From assembly GCF_001907675.1 (NCBI RefSeq), contig NZ_MPNT01000001.1, positions 372,001 through 436,000 of the forward strand: a DNA stretch of 64,000 nt. The letters run 5' to 3'. The position numbers and the translations under genes were made by a program. The notes beneath the pieces were generated by a model, which did no database searches, had not been told where the DNA came from, and worked only from the letters and a program-made list of their open reading frames with translations. Each line of letters begins with the position of its first letter. Position 1 is the first letter of the stretch. The stretch comes from Mycobacterium paraffinicum (GTDB lineage: Bacteria > Actinomycetota > Actinomycetes > Mycobacteriales > Mycobacteriaceae). Of the stretch, positions 18,932-27,675 are shown in pieces.

Positions 18932-20151
18932 GCGACGATACCCTTGACCTTTAGATCAATGATGTCGTCCCAGTCCATCCCGAGGTCGTCCGTCAAAATC
19001 GCGTCCCCGTGTTCATTGAAGTCGGGCGCGCGCCGCGTCGGTGCCGGCTCCTCGTCGAACTGAACGGGCGTGGCCACCAGCGGGTGCTGCTCACCCGAGG
19101 CGGCCTCGGCCTGAACCACATATCCGTTGGCGATGACCTGCGGGTCGGCGGTCACCTCGATGGAATCCTGCACCGGCGCCCACTGGCCACGGAAGTCGCC
19201 GAGGCGTTGCTTCCACTCGGCCAGCGGCGCAGAGGCGAATCGCTCGGCGAGGATCGACCTCGCGACGGGGCTATTCGCGGCGAAGCTTGCGACATCGGCG
19301 AACCGCTCGTCGTCGACCAGCTCGGTCAGGCCCATCACCCGACAAGTCTCGGGCCAGTAGTGGAATCCCTGCAGGCATGCCAATTGCAACCAGTGCCCGT
19401 CCGATGTCCGGTAGGTGGCCACCAGCGGGTTGCCCACATCTGTGCCGACCGGGAACTGGCCCCACGGATGGTTCAACTCGTGCGACAACGCGATGGCGGC
19501 TCCCATCGCCCACATTCCGGTGGCGAGAAGCGACACGTCGACAACCGGCGGCTGTCCCGTGCGTTCTCGATGCAGCAGCGCCGCCGAGATGCCGCCCGCG
19601 ATGGTCATCGCGCCGATCGAGTCGCCATACGCGGGCGCGGGTTGGCCTGGAATTGAATCGAATTCAACGGGTTTGGCCCCGTAGGCGACCCCAGCGCGGC
19701 ACCAGTAACCCAACACGTCATATCCCCCGCGATCGGCGTCTGGGCCGCGCGAGCCGAACCCTGATCCACGGACGTAGACGATGTTGGGATTGGCGGCCCG
19801 GATGTCGTCGACGTCGATCCGCAGTTTGGATCGAACCGCGGGCAGCTTGTTGGTCAGGAAAACGTCGCAGGTCGCTGCCAACTTGTAGAGGATGTCGACG
19901 CCCTCCTGCGTGCTCAGATCCAAACCGATGCTTCGCTTTCCGCGGTTGGAATGTTGGAGCAGCGGATGCCATGCACCACCGTCTAGGCCCATGTTGCCGG
20001 TCGACACGATGCCTCGCATCGCGTCGCCGCGCTCGGCGGGTTCCACCTTGATCACGTCCGCGCCCCAGTCGGACAGGATCGCCGACGCCGCGGGAACGAA
20101 GGTGTGCTCGGCGACCTCGAGGACGCGAATCCCTTGCATCACGGCGGTCAT
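18928..20151 (-). CDS. Class III (CaiB/BaiF) CoA-transferase
   Basis: This 407-residue formyl-CoA-transferase-like enzyme has an N-terminal Rossmann-like start (GIRVLEVAEHTFVPAASAILSDWGADVIKVE), a SIGLDLSTQEG strand, and the FGSRGPDADRGGYDVLGYW region carrying the family catalytic Asp. Members move CoA between organic acids through a covalent acyl intermediate. In this island it is the only visible CoA-activating enzyme, so it probably loads CoA onto the acid made by the GMC oxidoreductase/aldehyde dehydrogenase steps. It starts 25 bp after the GMC gene. Confidence 0.9.
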   Translation of the reverse strand: MTAVMQGIRVLEVAEHTFVPAASAILSDWGADVIKVEPAERGDAMRGIVSTGNMGLDGGAWHPLLQHSNRGKRSIGLDLSTQEGVDILYKLAATCDVFLTNKLPAVRSKLRIDVDDIRAANPNIVYVRGSGFGSRGPDADRGGYDVLGYWCRAGVAYGAKPVEFDSIPGQPAPAYGDSIGAMTIAGGISAALLHRERTGQPPVVDVSLLATGMWAMGAAIALSHELNHPWGQFPVGTDVGNPLVATYRTSDGHWLQLACLQGFHYWPETCRVMGLTELVDDERFADVASFAANSPVARSILAERFASAPLAEWKQRLGDFRGQWAPVQDSIEVTADPQVIANGYVVQAEAASGEQHPLVATPVQFDEEPAPTRRAPDFNEHGDAILTDDLGMDWDDIIDLKVKGIVA

Positions 20152-20176
20152 GGCAACTGTCCTAACTGTCGATCGA

Positions 20177-21772
20177 TCATCGGTCCTCCAGGATCATTTC
20201 GGCGGCGCGCCAAGCCATCGCCATGATGGGGCCGTTGAGATTGCCCGCCACCATCGTCGGCAGGATGGACACGTCGACGACGCGCAGCCCGGGCACCCCG
20301 CGCACGCGCAGGCGGGCGTCCAACGGGTCGGATTCCGCCGGACCCATCGCGCACGCCCCGGACGCGTGATACCCGGCACCGCCGTAGAGCAGTCCCGCCC
20401 GCAGGATGCTGTCGTCGTCGTCCACCGCGGGCCCGGGTTCGATCTCGGAAAAGATCATGTCGGCGACGGGATGTTGCTCAACGATCTCCCGCATGCGCCG
20501 AAACATTGCCACCGATACCCTTTTGTCGTAATCGGTTTCGAGGTACGCGACCTCGACGCGCGGCGGCCGACCGGGATCGGCCGATTGAATGTGCACCGAG
20601 CCCTCACTGGTCGGCCGCAGAACGAAGCCCAAGAGGGATAGGCCGGCCCGGCCTTCGATGCCACCGTCAACGGGCCCGACACCCAACGAGAAAGGTGTCA
20701 TAAGCACTTGCGCATCGGGCCGTTCGCTGGCCGCGTCGGCGCGGACGAACGTGAGCATGTCGTAGGCGGCGGTGCCGATCGGCCCCTTGCGGGTGGTCAG
20801 ATAGCGCAGCCCCGCGCGCGCCTGGCCAAGGGGGGTGGACAGAAACCGGTTGTAGCCTTTGTTCTCTTTGAGCCGCATCTGCAGCGGTATGCACCGGTGC
20901 TCGCGCAATCCCTCGCCGATTCGCGGGCTGTCCACCCTGACGTCGACGCCGGCCGCGCTCAATACTTCTTTCGGGCCAATGCCCGACAGTTGCAACAGCT
21001 TCGGAGTTGCCAAACTCCCGCACGAGATGATCACCTCGCGGGAGGCTCGAAGCTCCTGCGTGCCCTTGGCCGTACTCACCTCCACACCCACGGCGCGGTC
21101 GGATTCGAAGACGATTCGCTGGGCGATTGTGTCAGTCAGCACCGTGAGGTTAGGCCGCTTCATGGCCGGGTGCAGAAACGCCTTCGCCGAGTTGACTCGT
21201 TTGCCCTTTCGCATCGTGGCCGCCGTGTACCCGGTGCGCTCCTCGTCGGAGGCATTGATGTCCTCGACGCGCTTGATACCCAGGGTGGTCGCGGCATCCA
21301 TCAGCGCCTCGGAGACCTCGTCGTGGGTGTTGATAACGCTGACACCAAGGGGGCCGCCGGCGCCGCGAACCGCGGAGGCGCCCAGACTATGGTCCTCGAT
21401 AGTCCGGAAGACGCGCAGCATCTGGTCCCACCCCCAGCCCGGATTGCCGCGGGCGACGACATCGTCGTAGTCGGCCGCCTGACCTCTGTTGTAGACCAGC
21501 CCATTAATGGAGCTCGACCCGCCGAGTAGCTTGCCCCTGACCCAATGCTCCTGCTGTCGGTGCGGCCCGAACGGTTCCACGTCGTATTCCCAGACGTAGC
21601 GTGGGTTTTTCATCAAGAATGCGAAGCCCTTCGGCATTGACACCAAAGGGTTGCGGTCGGTGCCGCCAGCCTCGAGGAGCAACACTTTGTTGCCGGGGTC
21701 CACGCTGAGCCGGTCAGCCAGTACGCATCCCGCAGACCCGCCACCCACGACGACGTAGTCGAACTCGCTCAC
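20177..21772 (-). CDS. GMC-family FAD oxidoreductase
   Basis: This 531-residue choline-dehydrogenase/alcohol-oxidase-like flavoprotein has an N-terminal dinucleotide fold (DYVVVGGGSAGCVLADRLS), the GMC signature around GKLLGGSSSINGLVYNRG (about residues 78-95), and the C-terminal catalytic His segment YHASGACAMG followed by VVDVSILPTMVAGNLNGP. It oxidises a primary or secondary alcohol to an aldehyde or ketone. The start is a GTG at 21772. It is the first gene of a three-gene operon whose promoter region carries the CCGATTCGG/AGAAC-N3-GTTCT module. Confidence 0.93.
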   Translation of the reverse strand: MSEFDYVVVGGGSAGCVLADRLSVDPGNKVLLLEAGGTDRNPLVSMPKGFAFLMKNPRYVWEYDVEPFGPHRQQEHWVRGKLLGGSSSINGLVYNRGQAADYDDVVARGNPGWGWDQMLRVFRTIEDHSLGASAVRGAGGPLGVSVINTHDEVSEALMDAATTLGIKRVEDINASDEERTGYTAATMRKGKRVNSAKAFLHPAMKRPNLTVLTDTIAQRIVFESDRAVGVEVSTAKGTQELRASREVIISCGSLATPKLLQLSGIGPKEVLSAAGVDVRVDSPRIGEGLREHRCIPLQMRLKENKGYNRFLSTPLGQARAGLRYLTTRKGPIGTAAYDMLTFVRADAASERPDAQVLMTPFSLGVGPVDGGIEGRAGLSLLGFVLRPTSEGSVHIQSADPGRPPRVEVAYLETDYDKRVSVAMFRRMREIVEQHPVADMIFSEIEPGPAVDDDDSILRAGLLYGGAGYHASGACAMGPAESDPLDARLRVRGVPGLRVVDVSILPTMVAGNLNGPIMAMAWRAAEMILEDR

Positions 21773-21783
21773 CGGCAGCCCTT

Positions 21784-21821
21784 CCGATTCGGTGTACTCA
21801 CTGTACGAGAACAGTGTTCTC
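21784..21821 (-). promoter_or_regulatory. Composite promoter element: CCGATTCGG box plus GAGAAC-N3-GTTCTC
   Basis: The 13-mer CCGATTCGGTGTA (21784-21796) is followed by the perfect inverted repeat GAGAAC AGT GTTCTC (21807-21821), 12-50 bp upstream of the GMC start codon. The spacing to the AGAAC core matches that of 17562-17598 to the base. The overlap with the likely promoter fits repression. Confidence 0.62.
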
Positions 21822-22117
21822 AGCAGAGTAGCCGCGGCGGCTCAGCGACGGAAGTACTTCGGCGAGCTCTGTGGTAATCCCTAGCGTCCGGGCGGTGCTG
21901 CGCCCGATGATCGGGCGAACAACGGCGGGCCAAGCGTCGATTGCCGGATCGCACCAGCGACAACGAGTTTCGCTGGACGCCTCGGCGGCACAGTGACGAG
22001 CGACCCTGAACGGGGCCCCTATCGAAGGGCCCCGAGGGGTATCGCGCAGGGCACGAAACCGATCAGCAACCGAACGAGCGTGCCGCCAGTCAGGCCGCAG
22101 CACTGTACACGGTAATC

Positions 22118-22130
22118 TGTACGTTGTACA
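22118..22130 (+). promoter_or_regulatory. Candidate operator, TGTAC-N3-GTACA type (copy 4)
   Basis: This is a perfect inverted repeat, TGTAC GTT GTACA, followed by AAAT as in copies 1 and 2. Additional TGTAC half sites sit at 22104-22108 and 22136-22140, so several repressor dimers could bind. It lies 47-59 bp upstream of the ATG at 22177. Confidence 0.6.
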
Positions 22131-22176
22131 AAATCTGTACGTCGGACCGCAGGGGCCGAGGGAAAGAGAGGCCCGG

Positions 22177-23073
22177 ATGTCAGCGCCGCGATTCTCGAAC
22201 CCAGTGACACAGTCACGAGATGCCAGCGCGTTGCGTGTTGGTGTGGTCGGCCTGGGAGCCATCGGCACGGGAATTGTGGTCAGCCTTCTGCGAAGCGGGC
22301 GCACTCCACTGGTCTTCGATGTGCGCCCTGACGCCGCCGACGGAATCGAGGGGATCTCGCAGCAGGAGGCTTCGGCCGCCGAGCTGGCCCGCGGCTGCGA
22401 CGTGGTACTGCTCGCGGTGTTCGATGAAGAACAGGCTCGCCATGCCCTCGCCGGCCCGGGAGGAATTCTTGCCGGAGCGCTGCCAGGCTCGATCGTGGTG
22501 GTGTTGTCAACGGTTCCCGTCGCTGCGGTGAAGGAGTTTCACACCATGTGCGCGGCGCACGACGTCGCGCTGCTGGACTGCGGCGTCACACCCGGTGATC
22601 AGGCCGCCCACAACGGTCTCGTCGGTTTACTGGGAGGTCCCGACCACATCGTCGCGCGCGCCCTGCCCGTCTTGAAAGACTTCGCCAGAGCGATCGTGCA
22701 CTGTGGCCCGGTCGGCGCCGGGATGACGGCGAAGATCGCCCGCAATCTCATCACGTATGCCACTTGGGCGGCGGTCGACGAAGCTGCCGATCTGGCGGTC
22801 GCGGGTGGCGTTGATTTGCCCACCTTCCTCGAGGCACTACGCGAGACTGAAGCCGAACACGCCCAACCGTTGAAGATGCTTGAAGTCCGAACATTCCCCG
22901 TTGCAGTGCCACAGGACCGTATTGCCAACGCAATCAACGTCGCAACGAAGGACCTTGATGCCGCGACTGCGCTCGCGGCGGCGCGTGGGGTGGCTACGCC
23001 GTTGACAGAAGCGGTCAAACCACTCATGGGCGGTGTCTTTGCCGGGCGCCGACCGGCGGCGCGCCCGATCTGA
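22177..23073 (+). CDS. NAD(P)-dependent beta-hydroxyacid dehydrogenase family protein
   Basis: This 298-residue protein of the 3-hydroxyisobutyrate dehydrogenase superfamily has the Rossmann start VGVVGLGAIGTGI, a shortened substrate loop DCGVTPGDQAAHNG (in place of the usual DAPVSGG) and the catalytic-lysine helix TAKIARNLI. The altered loop suggests a substrate different from that of the paralogue at 10619-11530. It is the only plus-strand gene of the island, with the TGTAC-type operator in its promoter, so it appears to share the island's control. A purine-rich stretch (GGGAAAGAGAGG) precedes the ATG. Confidence 0.85.
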   Translation: MSAPRFSNPVTQSRDASALRVGVVGLGAIGTGIVVSLLRSGRTPLVFDVRPDAADGIEGISQQEASAAELARGCDVVLLAVFDEEQARHALAGPGGILAGALPGSIVVVLSTVPVAAVKEFHTMCAAHDVALLDCGVTPGDQAAHNGLVGLLGGPDHIVARALPVLKDFARAIVHCGPVGAGMTAKIARNLITYATWAAVDEAADLAVAGGVDLPTFLEALRETEAEHAQPLKMLEVRTFPVAVPQDRIANAINVATKDLDAATALAAARGVATPLTEAVKPLMGGVFAGRRPAARPI

Positions 23074-23087
23074 TCGGGGGTCGGCCC

Positions 23088-23705
23088 TTATGGGTTTGTC
23101 GGAGCGCGGACCGCGGGCAGGATCACGGTGTCTATGACCTGGCGGACGAAATCGGCGTCGACGCTCTTTCCCCGGGCAACCTGGAGCAGCCCCATGGCCA
23201 CGAGCACATCGGCCACTAACGACCAGTCGCGGTCGTCGGCTATTTCTCGCCGATCGGCGGCCTGCTTCAGAATCGCCGAGATCGTGCGTTTGCCCTTGCC
23301 GAGCAAGAGGTCATCAAGTGCGGAGGCGAGTTCGGGCTCATGTGCGGCTTCCATCGCGACTCGCAATACCAGGTCGTTGCTGACCAGGTTGTTGTCGTCG
23401 CGTTTGACGCGTTCGACGAGGGCGTCCAAGTCGCCTTCCAAGCTGCCTGTGTCGGGGACGTCGGCGCTGAGCAGATCGGGCCGCCAGTACACCAAAGCGT
23501 CGGTCATCAACGCGGCCTTCGATGCCCAGCGCCGGTAGATGGCGGCCTTCCCCACGCCCGCCCGCGCGGCGATGTCGTTCATGTTGGTGGCGTGATAGCC
23601 GTGTTCCGTCAGCGCCGCCAGGGCGGCATTGAGCATCGCGGGATCGCGGGACCGATCCAGGCGCCCGTCAGTGCGTTGGCGCAGTTTTGATTCCGGTTCT
23701 GTCAT
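23088..23705 (-). CDS. TetR-family regulator next to mmpSL
   Basis: This 205-residue TetR protein has an HTH at about residues 37-60 (NMNDIAARAGVGKAAIYRRWASKAAL) and a helical C-terminal domain of the TetR_C type. I use the ATG at 23705; the frame is open upstream but runs into the 62-bp gap and mmpL. It lies downstream of mmpS and mmpL in the same orientation and may be co-transcribed, forming a feedback loop on the efflux genes. A 38-bp hairpin upstream of mmpS is a candidate target. Confidence 0.9.
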   Translation of the reverse strand: MTEPESKLRQRTDGRLDRSRDPAMLNAALAALTEHGYHATNMNDIAARAGVGKAAIYRRWASKAALMTDALVYWRPDLLSADVPDTGSLEGDLDALVERVKRDDNNLVSNDLVLRVAMEAAHEPELASALDDLLLGKGKRTISAILKQAADRREIADDRDWSLVADVLVAMGLLQVARGKSVDADFVRQVIDTVILPAVRAPTNP

Positions 23706-23767
23706 GAGCCCCGCTCCGTCATCTGGCGACCTCGTCGTCGACAGTGTGGCAGACCGGCGGGTGCGCC

Positions 23768-26635
23768 TCACGGGGCTGTCAGCTGCGGAATGGGAGCCGT
23801 GCGCGCGTCGTCGGTTGCGCGCGAGCCCGGTTCGGTGCGGAAGGTGTTGAGGGGCCACCAGAACCAGCGCCCGAGGGCTGCGGCGATCGACGGCGTCATG
23901 AACGAGCGGACGATCAAGGTGTCGACCAACAGACCCAACCCGATGGTGGTGCCCAGTTCCCCGATCACACGTAGCTGGCTGACAATCATCGACATCATGG
24001 TGAACGCGAACACCATGCCGGCGGCGGTGACCACTCGCCCGGAGGCGCCCATGCCGCGAATGATTCCGGTGTTGAGGCCGGCGTGGATTTCCTCTTTGAG
24101 CCGCGAAACCACGAGCAGGTTGTAGTCCGAACCCACCGCCAACAGGATCACGACGGACAGCGGCAGAACGATCCACTGCACACCCAGACCGATGAGGTCT
24201 TGCCAGAGCAGGACCGACAGGCCGCACGCCGTGCCCAATGAGGCGGCGACGGTGCCGACGATCACCAATGCGGCCATCAGGCTGCGGGTGATCAGCAACA
24301 TGATCCCGAAGATCAAAATCATCGCCGATATTCCCGCGACGAGCAGGTCGACGATCACCCCTTGTTGCATGTCGCTGTACATCGATGCCATCCCGGCGAC
24401 GTAGACCTTCGAGGACTCCAGCGGGGTGCCCTTGATGGCGTCAGCGACGGCGTCTTTGATACCCGTGACGTGTTTGATGCCGTCGACCGTGGCGGGGTCG
24501 CCCTGGTGGGTGATGATGAACCGGACGGCCTTGCCATCTGGCGAGACGAACATCTTCAGACCGCGTTCGAAGTCGGGGCTTTTGAAGACCTCCGGCGGCA
24601 GATAGAACGAGTCGTCGTTTTTGGCTTCGTCGAAGTATTGCCCCATCAGGGTGGATCCTTCGGCGGCCTCTTGCATGTGGGCTTGGATGCCGGCCATGGT
24701 GCTATGCGTCGAGAGCATGTAGTCGCGCATCGTCTTCATCGTGTCGATCATCGACGGGAAATCGGCCAGCAGTTGGGGCATCAATCGATCGAGGTGGTCG
24801 AGATCGCCGCTGAGCCCTTCCAGCTGGTCGGCGAGATCGTCGATTCCGTCGAGCGCATCGAAGATCGAGCGCATCGACCAGCAGATCGGGATGTCGAAGC
24901 AATGCCGTTCCCAGTAGAAGTAGGAGCGGATGGGTCGGAAGAAGTCGTCGAAATCGGCTATGCGGTCGCGCAATTGGTTGGTGGTGTCCACCATGTCATG
25001 GGTCTTCCCCACCATGCTGTGCGTGGTCGCGGTCAACTCGCGCATGACGCTGTACATGTGTTCCATGGTGGAGATCGTCTTGCCTAGCTCGTCGGCCTGC
25101 TCGAGCATGTGAGCCATGTTGTCGTTCATGAACTTTGCCGTCTGCAGCGTGCTGGAGTTCTGCATCGCGATCTGAAACGGTATCGAGCTATGCTCGATCG
25201 GGGCGCCCAGCGGGCGGGTGATGGTCTGCACGCGCTCGATCCCGCGCAAATGAAACACGCTCTTGGCGATACGGTCGACGACGAGCATGTCCGCCGGGTC
25301 GCGCAGGTCATGGTCGGCTTCGACCATGAGCATTTCGGGATTCATGCGGGCCTGTGAGAAGTGCCGATCGGCGGCGGCGTAGGCGACGTTAGCCGACATA
25401 TCTTGGGGCGTGAACTTTTGATCGTTGTAGTTGGGCACGTAGGTCGTCAAGCTGACGAAACCGATGACGGCGATCATCATCGTCACGATGAGGATCGGTA
25501 TGGGCCAGCGCACCACAGCGGTCCCGACCTTGCGCCAATTTCGCGTCGAGAGATTGCCTTTCGGGTCGAACAGGCCGAATCGGGAGCTCACCGCCAGGAC
25601 AGCAGGCGCCAGGGTCAGCGCCGACAATACGATCACAAGCAACGCGATCGCGCACGGCAGCCCCATGGTCTGGAAATACGGCAGCCGGGTCGCCGTCAAG
25701 CACACGCAGGCACCCACGATCGTCAAACCCGAACCCAAGATCACGTGCGAAACGCCCTGATACGCGGTGTAGAACGCGTCCTCCCGGTCCTGGCCGAGGG
25801 CCCGGGCCTCGTGATAGCGGCCGAGGAGAAAGATGATGTAATCCGTCCCCGCCGCGATGCTCAGCATGGTCACCATGCTCACCGCATATGGGGTCAGGCC
25901 AATGATGCCCAAGTTGCCCGCAGTAGCCGTAACTCCCTGTGCGGCAAACAGTTCGATACCGATGACGACCAGGCTCAGGATGGTCGTACCTACCGAGCGG
26001 TAGACCACCAGGAGCATCGCCAGGATGACAACGATCGAGACCAGCGCCATGGTCGCCATGCTCTTGTGCCCCACCACACTGACATCGGCGTTGAGCACCG
26101 TGTTGCCGGCCACGTACGCCTTGACGCCCGGCGGCGCGGGCACGTCGGCGACGATTTTGCGCACCGCGGCTACCGACTCGTGACTGGGCGTGGTCCCTTG
26201 ATCACCGTCGAGGAACACCTGCACGTAAGCGGCCTTACCGTCCGCGCTCTGCGAACCCGCGGCGGTCAATGGGTCACCCCAGAAGTCCTGGACATGCTGC
26301 ACGTGGGCGGTATCGGCCTTCAGCCTCGCCACGATCCGGTCGTAGAATTCGTGCGCGCTGTCGCCGAGCTTGTCCTTCCCCTCCAACACCACCATCGCCG
26401 AAGAGTCCGAACTGAATTCGTGGAACACCCGGCCGATCTGCATCATTGATTTGAACGCCGGTGCGTCTTTGGGGGTCATCGGCACCGAGTGCTGGGCCGC
26501 GACGTCATCGAGCGACGGCGAAATCACACCCAGTCCGACTGCCAGCAAGACCCAGAACAACACGATTGGCAGCGCCAGGACGCGAATCAGCCGGGCGAGA
26601 ACCGGTCGACTCTGCCGCGCATGGGTCGTGCTCAT
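23768..26635 (-). CDS. MmpL-family RND transporter
   Basis: This 955-residue inner-membrane protein has the MmpL layout: one N-terminal TM helix, a periplasmic porter domain, a TM bundle with the proton-relay pair D275-Y276, a second long periplasmic loop and a C-terminal bundle with D837-Y838. The second loop contains a long heptad-rich Met/Asp-rich stretch (from about residue 500) that looks like the coiled-coil hairpin of MmpS-partnered MmpL4/5-type pumps. Its ATG overlaps the mmpS stop by 4 bp. The family exports lipids, siderophores or drugs; the cargo cannot be inferred. Confidence 0.95.
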   Translation of the reverse strand: MSTTHARQSRPVLARLIRVLALPIVLFWVLLAVGLGVISPSLDDVAAQHSVPMTPKDAPAFKSMMQIGRVFHEFSSDSSAMVVLEGKDKLGDSAHEFYDRIVARLKADTAHVQHVQDFWGDPLTAAGSQSADGKAAYVQVFLDGDQGTTPSHESVAAVRKIVADVPAPPGVKAYVAGNTVLNADVSVVGHKSMATMALVSIVVILAMLLVVYRSVGTTILSLVVIGIELFAAQGVTATAGNLGIIGLTPYAVSMVTMLSIAAGTDYIIFLLGRYHEARALGQDREDAFYTAYQGVSHVILGSGLTIVGACVCLTATRLPYFQTMGLPCAIALLVIVLSALTLAPAVLAVSSRFGLFDPKGNLSTRNWRKVGTAVVRWPIPILIVTMMIAVIGFVSLTTYVPNYNDQKFTPQDMSANVAYAAADRHFSQARMNPEMLMVEADHDLRDPADMLVVDRIAKSVFHLRGIERVQTITRPLGAPIEHSSIPFQIAMQNSSTLQTAKFMNDNMAHMLEQADELGKTISTMEHMYSVMRELTATTHSMVGKTHDMVDTTNQLRDRIADFDDFFRPIRSYFYWERHCFDIPICWSMRSIFDALDGIDDLADQLEGLSGDLDHLDRLMPQLLADFPSMIDTMKTMRDYMLSTHSTMAGIQAHMQEAAEGSTLMGQYFDEAKNDDSFYLPPEVFKSPDFERGLKMFVSPDGKAVRFIITHQGDPATVDGIKHVTGIKDAVADAIKGTPLESSKVYVAGMASMYSDMQQGVIVDLLVAGISAMILIFGIMLLITRSLMAALVIVGTVAASLGTACGLSVLLWQDLIGLGVQWIVLPLSVVILLAVGSDYNLLVVSRLKEEIHAGLNTGIIRGMGASGRVVTAAGMVFAFTMMSMIVSQLRVIGELGTTIGLGLLVDTLIVRSFMTPSIAAALGRWFWWPLNTFRTEPGSRATDDARTAPIPQLTAP

Positions 26636-27069
26636 ACGGCTTTAACCAAGCAGTAGATGAATGGCTGGTACTCGTCGCTGCGGCGATCATCACGCACCTG
26701 ACCGTCGACGATCACCCGGCACCGGATCGCATTCAACCCAGCGGCGCCTTGGGCCACGATGTTGGCCGACATCGATGGCAGGGTCGTCACAATGGTGTAC
26801 GACCACGGCAACGGCGCCGCGTCGACGAGGTGCGGTTGCCCGTTCTCATCCAGGTAATCGACGTTCACCGTCCCGGCCGTCGCGCTGGTTAGTTCGTACG
26901 TAATGTGCTTGGGATTAAAGGGTTTCGTGTTATCGGCGTTTGCCTCGCCTGACGACACCGCCCCGTTGGCGCCAAACGTGTCGCGAATCCGAACGACCGC
27001 GTAACCGCCCAACGCGATCACGACCACCAACAGCAGCGGTATCCACGCCCTCTTGACGAGTCGAAGCAT
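26632..27069 (-). CDS. MmpS-family membrane protein
   Basis: This 145-residue MmpS protein has one N-terminal TM helix (about residues 8-27, RAWIPLLLVVVIALGGYAVV) and a periplasmic beta-rich domain with the family's ITYEL...GTVNVDYLDENGQP and PWSYTIVTTLPSMSANIVAQG segments. The start at 27069 has an AGGGGAAGG site just upstream. It works with the adjacent MmpL. The pair is first in a likely mmpS-mmpL-tetR operon. Confidence 0.95.
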   Translation of the reverse strand: MLRLVKRAWIPLLLVVVIALGGYAVVRIRDTFGANGAVSSGEANADNTKPFNPKHITYELTSATAGTVNVDYLDENGQPHLVDAAPLPWSYTIVTTLPSMSANIVAQGAAGLNAIRCRVIVDGQVRDDRRSDEYQPFIYCLVKAV

Positions 27070-27395
27070 TACCTTCCCCTGACGTACGGCGGCGCGTCGC
27101 GATACCGCGCAACAGCGCAGGCAAACGCGGAACCACACTTCGCGACGTGAACGGAACCCGAGTTCCGTCGCGAAGGCGACTCTACACCACGGCAGGACGA
27201 TTCGCGAGGTGGGTCGATCGGACTACGCAGTGCTCGACAGATACGGGGGTTCCGACTTCCGCACTGCCACAGCGGCATCGGTTGCAAAGACGCCGGCAGC
27301 ACCCATTGCCGGGCCCATGCTCGCCGAGGTACTCGAGGCGGTACCCCGGAATTACCTCCGCCGATGCGCGACGGCCGGCCGCCCTACGCCAAGGC
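27070..27395. other. Non-coding region upstream of mmpS (326 bp)
   Basis: This gap lies between mmpS and a small minus-strand gene that ends at 27396. It holds the mmpS ribosome-binding site, a long inverted repeat at 27138-27175, and otherwise no reading frame with recognisable content. Overlapping plus-strand frames are Arg/Pro-rich shadow frames. Confidence 0.6.
27138..27175 (-). promoter_or_regulatory. 38-bp inverted repeat upstream of mmpS
   Basis: Perfect 10-bp outer arms, CTTCGCGACG and CGTCGCGAAG, enclose an inner interrupted repeat (GGAAC ... GTTCC). The structure lies 69-106 bp upstream of the mmpS ATG. It could be the operator of the TetR regulator at the operon's end, or a leader hairpin. 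No T-tract follows, so it is not an obvious terminator. Confidence 0.45.
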
Positions 27396-27629
27396 TCACG
27401 GTCGAACCCCGTATCCCTCGCCATCGTCGGCCAGGTAGGTGACGTCGTACCACCGTCTCGGCGGTTGCGCGCCCGTGTCGTACTCCTCGGTCGGAGTGGC
27501 CCGTTCCAGCCGGACGTCCGTCAAGTGCGGATTGTGCGCGCGGACATAGTCTTCGAGCTCAGCGAGCAACGCGTCGCCGGTCAGACTCGTCTCCGCGAGC
27601 GCCCTCGCTTCGCGCTTCGCCCAACTCAC
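27396..27629 (-). CDS. Small conserved-type hypothetical protein
   Basis: This 77-residue acidic protein from a GTG at 27629 runs MSWAKREARALAETSLTGD, then an ELEDYVRAHNPHLTDVRLERA helix-strand and a WYDVTYLADDGEGYG C-terminus. The longer frame start at 27725 gives a Ser/Pro/Arg-rich leader and overlaps another small gene, so the GTG is preferred. It lies 46 bp downstream of the 46-residue gene at 27676 in the same orientation, as a possible two-gene unit. No family is recognised and no function is proposed. Confidence 0.5.
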   Translation of the reverse strand: MSWAKREARALAETSLTGDALLAELEDYVRAHNPHLTDVRLERATPTEEYDTGAQPPRRWYDVTYLADDGEGYGVRP

Positions 27630-27675
27630 GCGTATATGTTGCCCCGGCCCCTGCGGCCGGCCGCAACGCGCTCGG

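Larger units (their letters stand above)
21773..22176. other. Divergent intergenic region of the catabolic island (404 bp)
   Basis: This gap separates the leftward GMC operon from the rightward hydroxyacid dehydrogenase gene. It contains the composite element at 21784-21821, two direct TGTAC half sites at 21793 and 21802, the TGTAC-N3-GTACA site at 22118-22130 and half sites at 22104 and 22136. The middle (about 21840-22095) is high-GC with no convincing coding frame. A long minus-strand open frame over it lacks any recognisable domain. Confidence 0.7.

Noticed and set aside
21807..21821. KstR operator
   Set aside because: The core AAC-N3-GTT resembles the KstR site but the spacer is three bases, not two, and the surrounding genes are not known cholesterol genes.
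21798..22304. 168-codon minus-strand open frame in the divergent promoter region
   Set aside because: It overlaps operators and the start of a well-supported dehydrogenase gene, has an Arg/Pro/Thr-rich composition and no recognisable motif.
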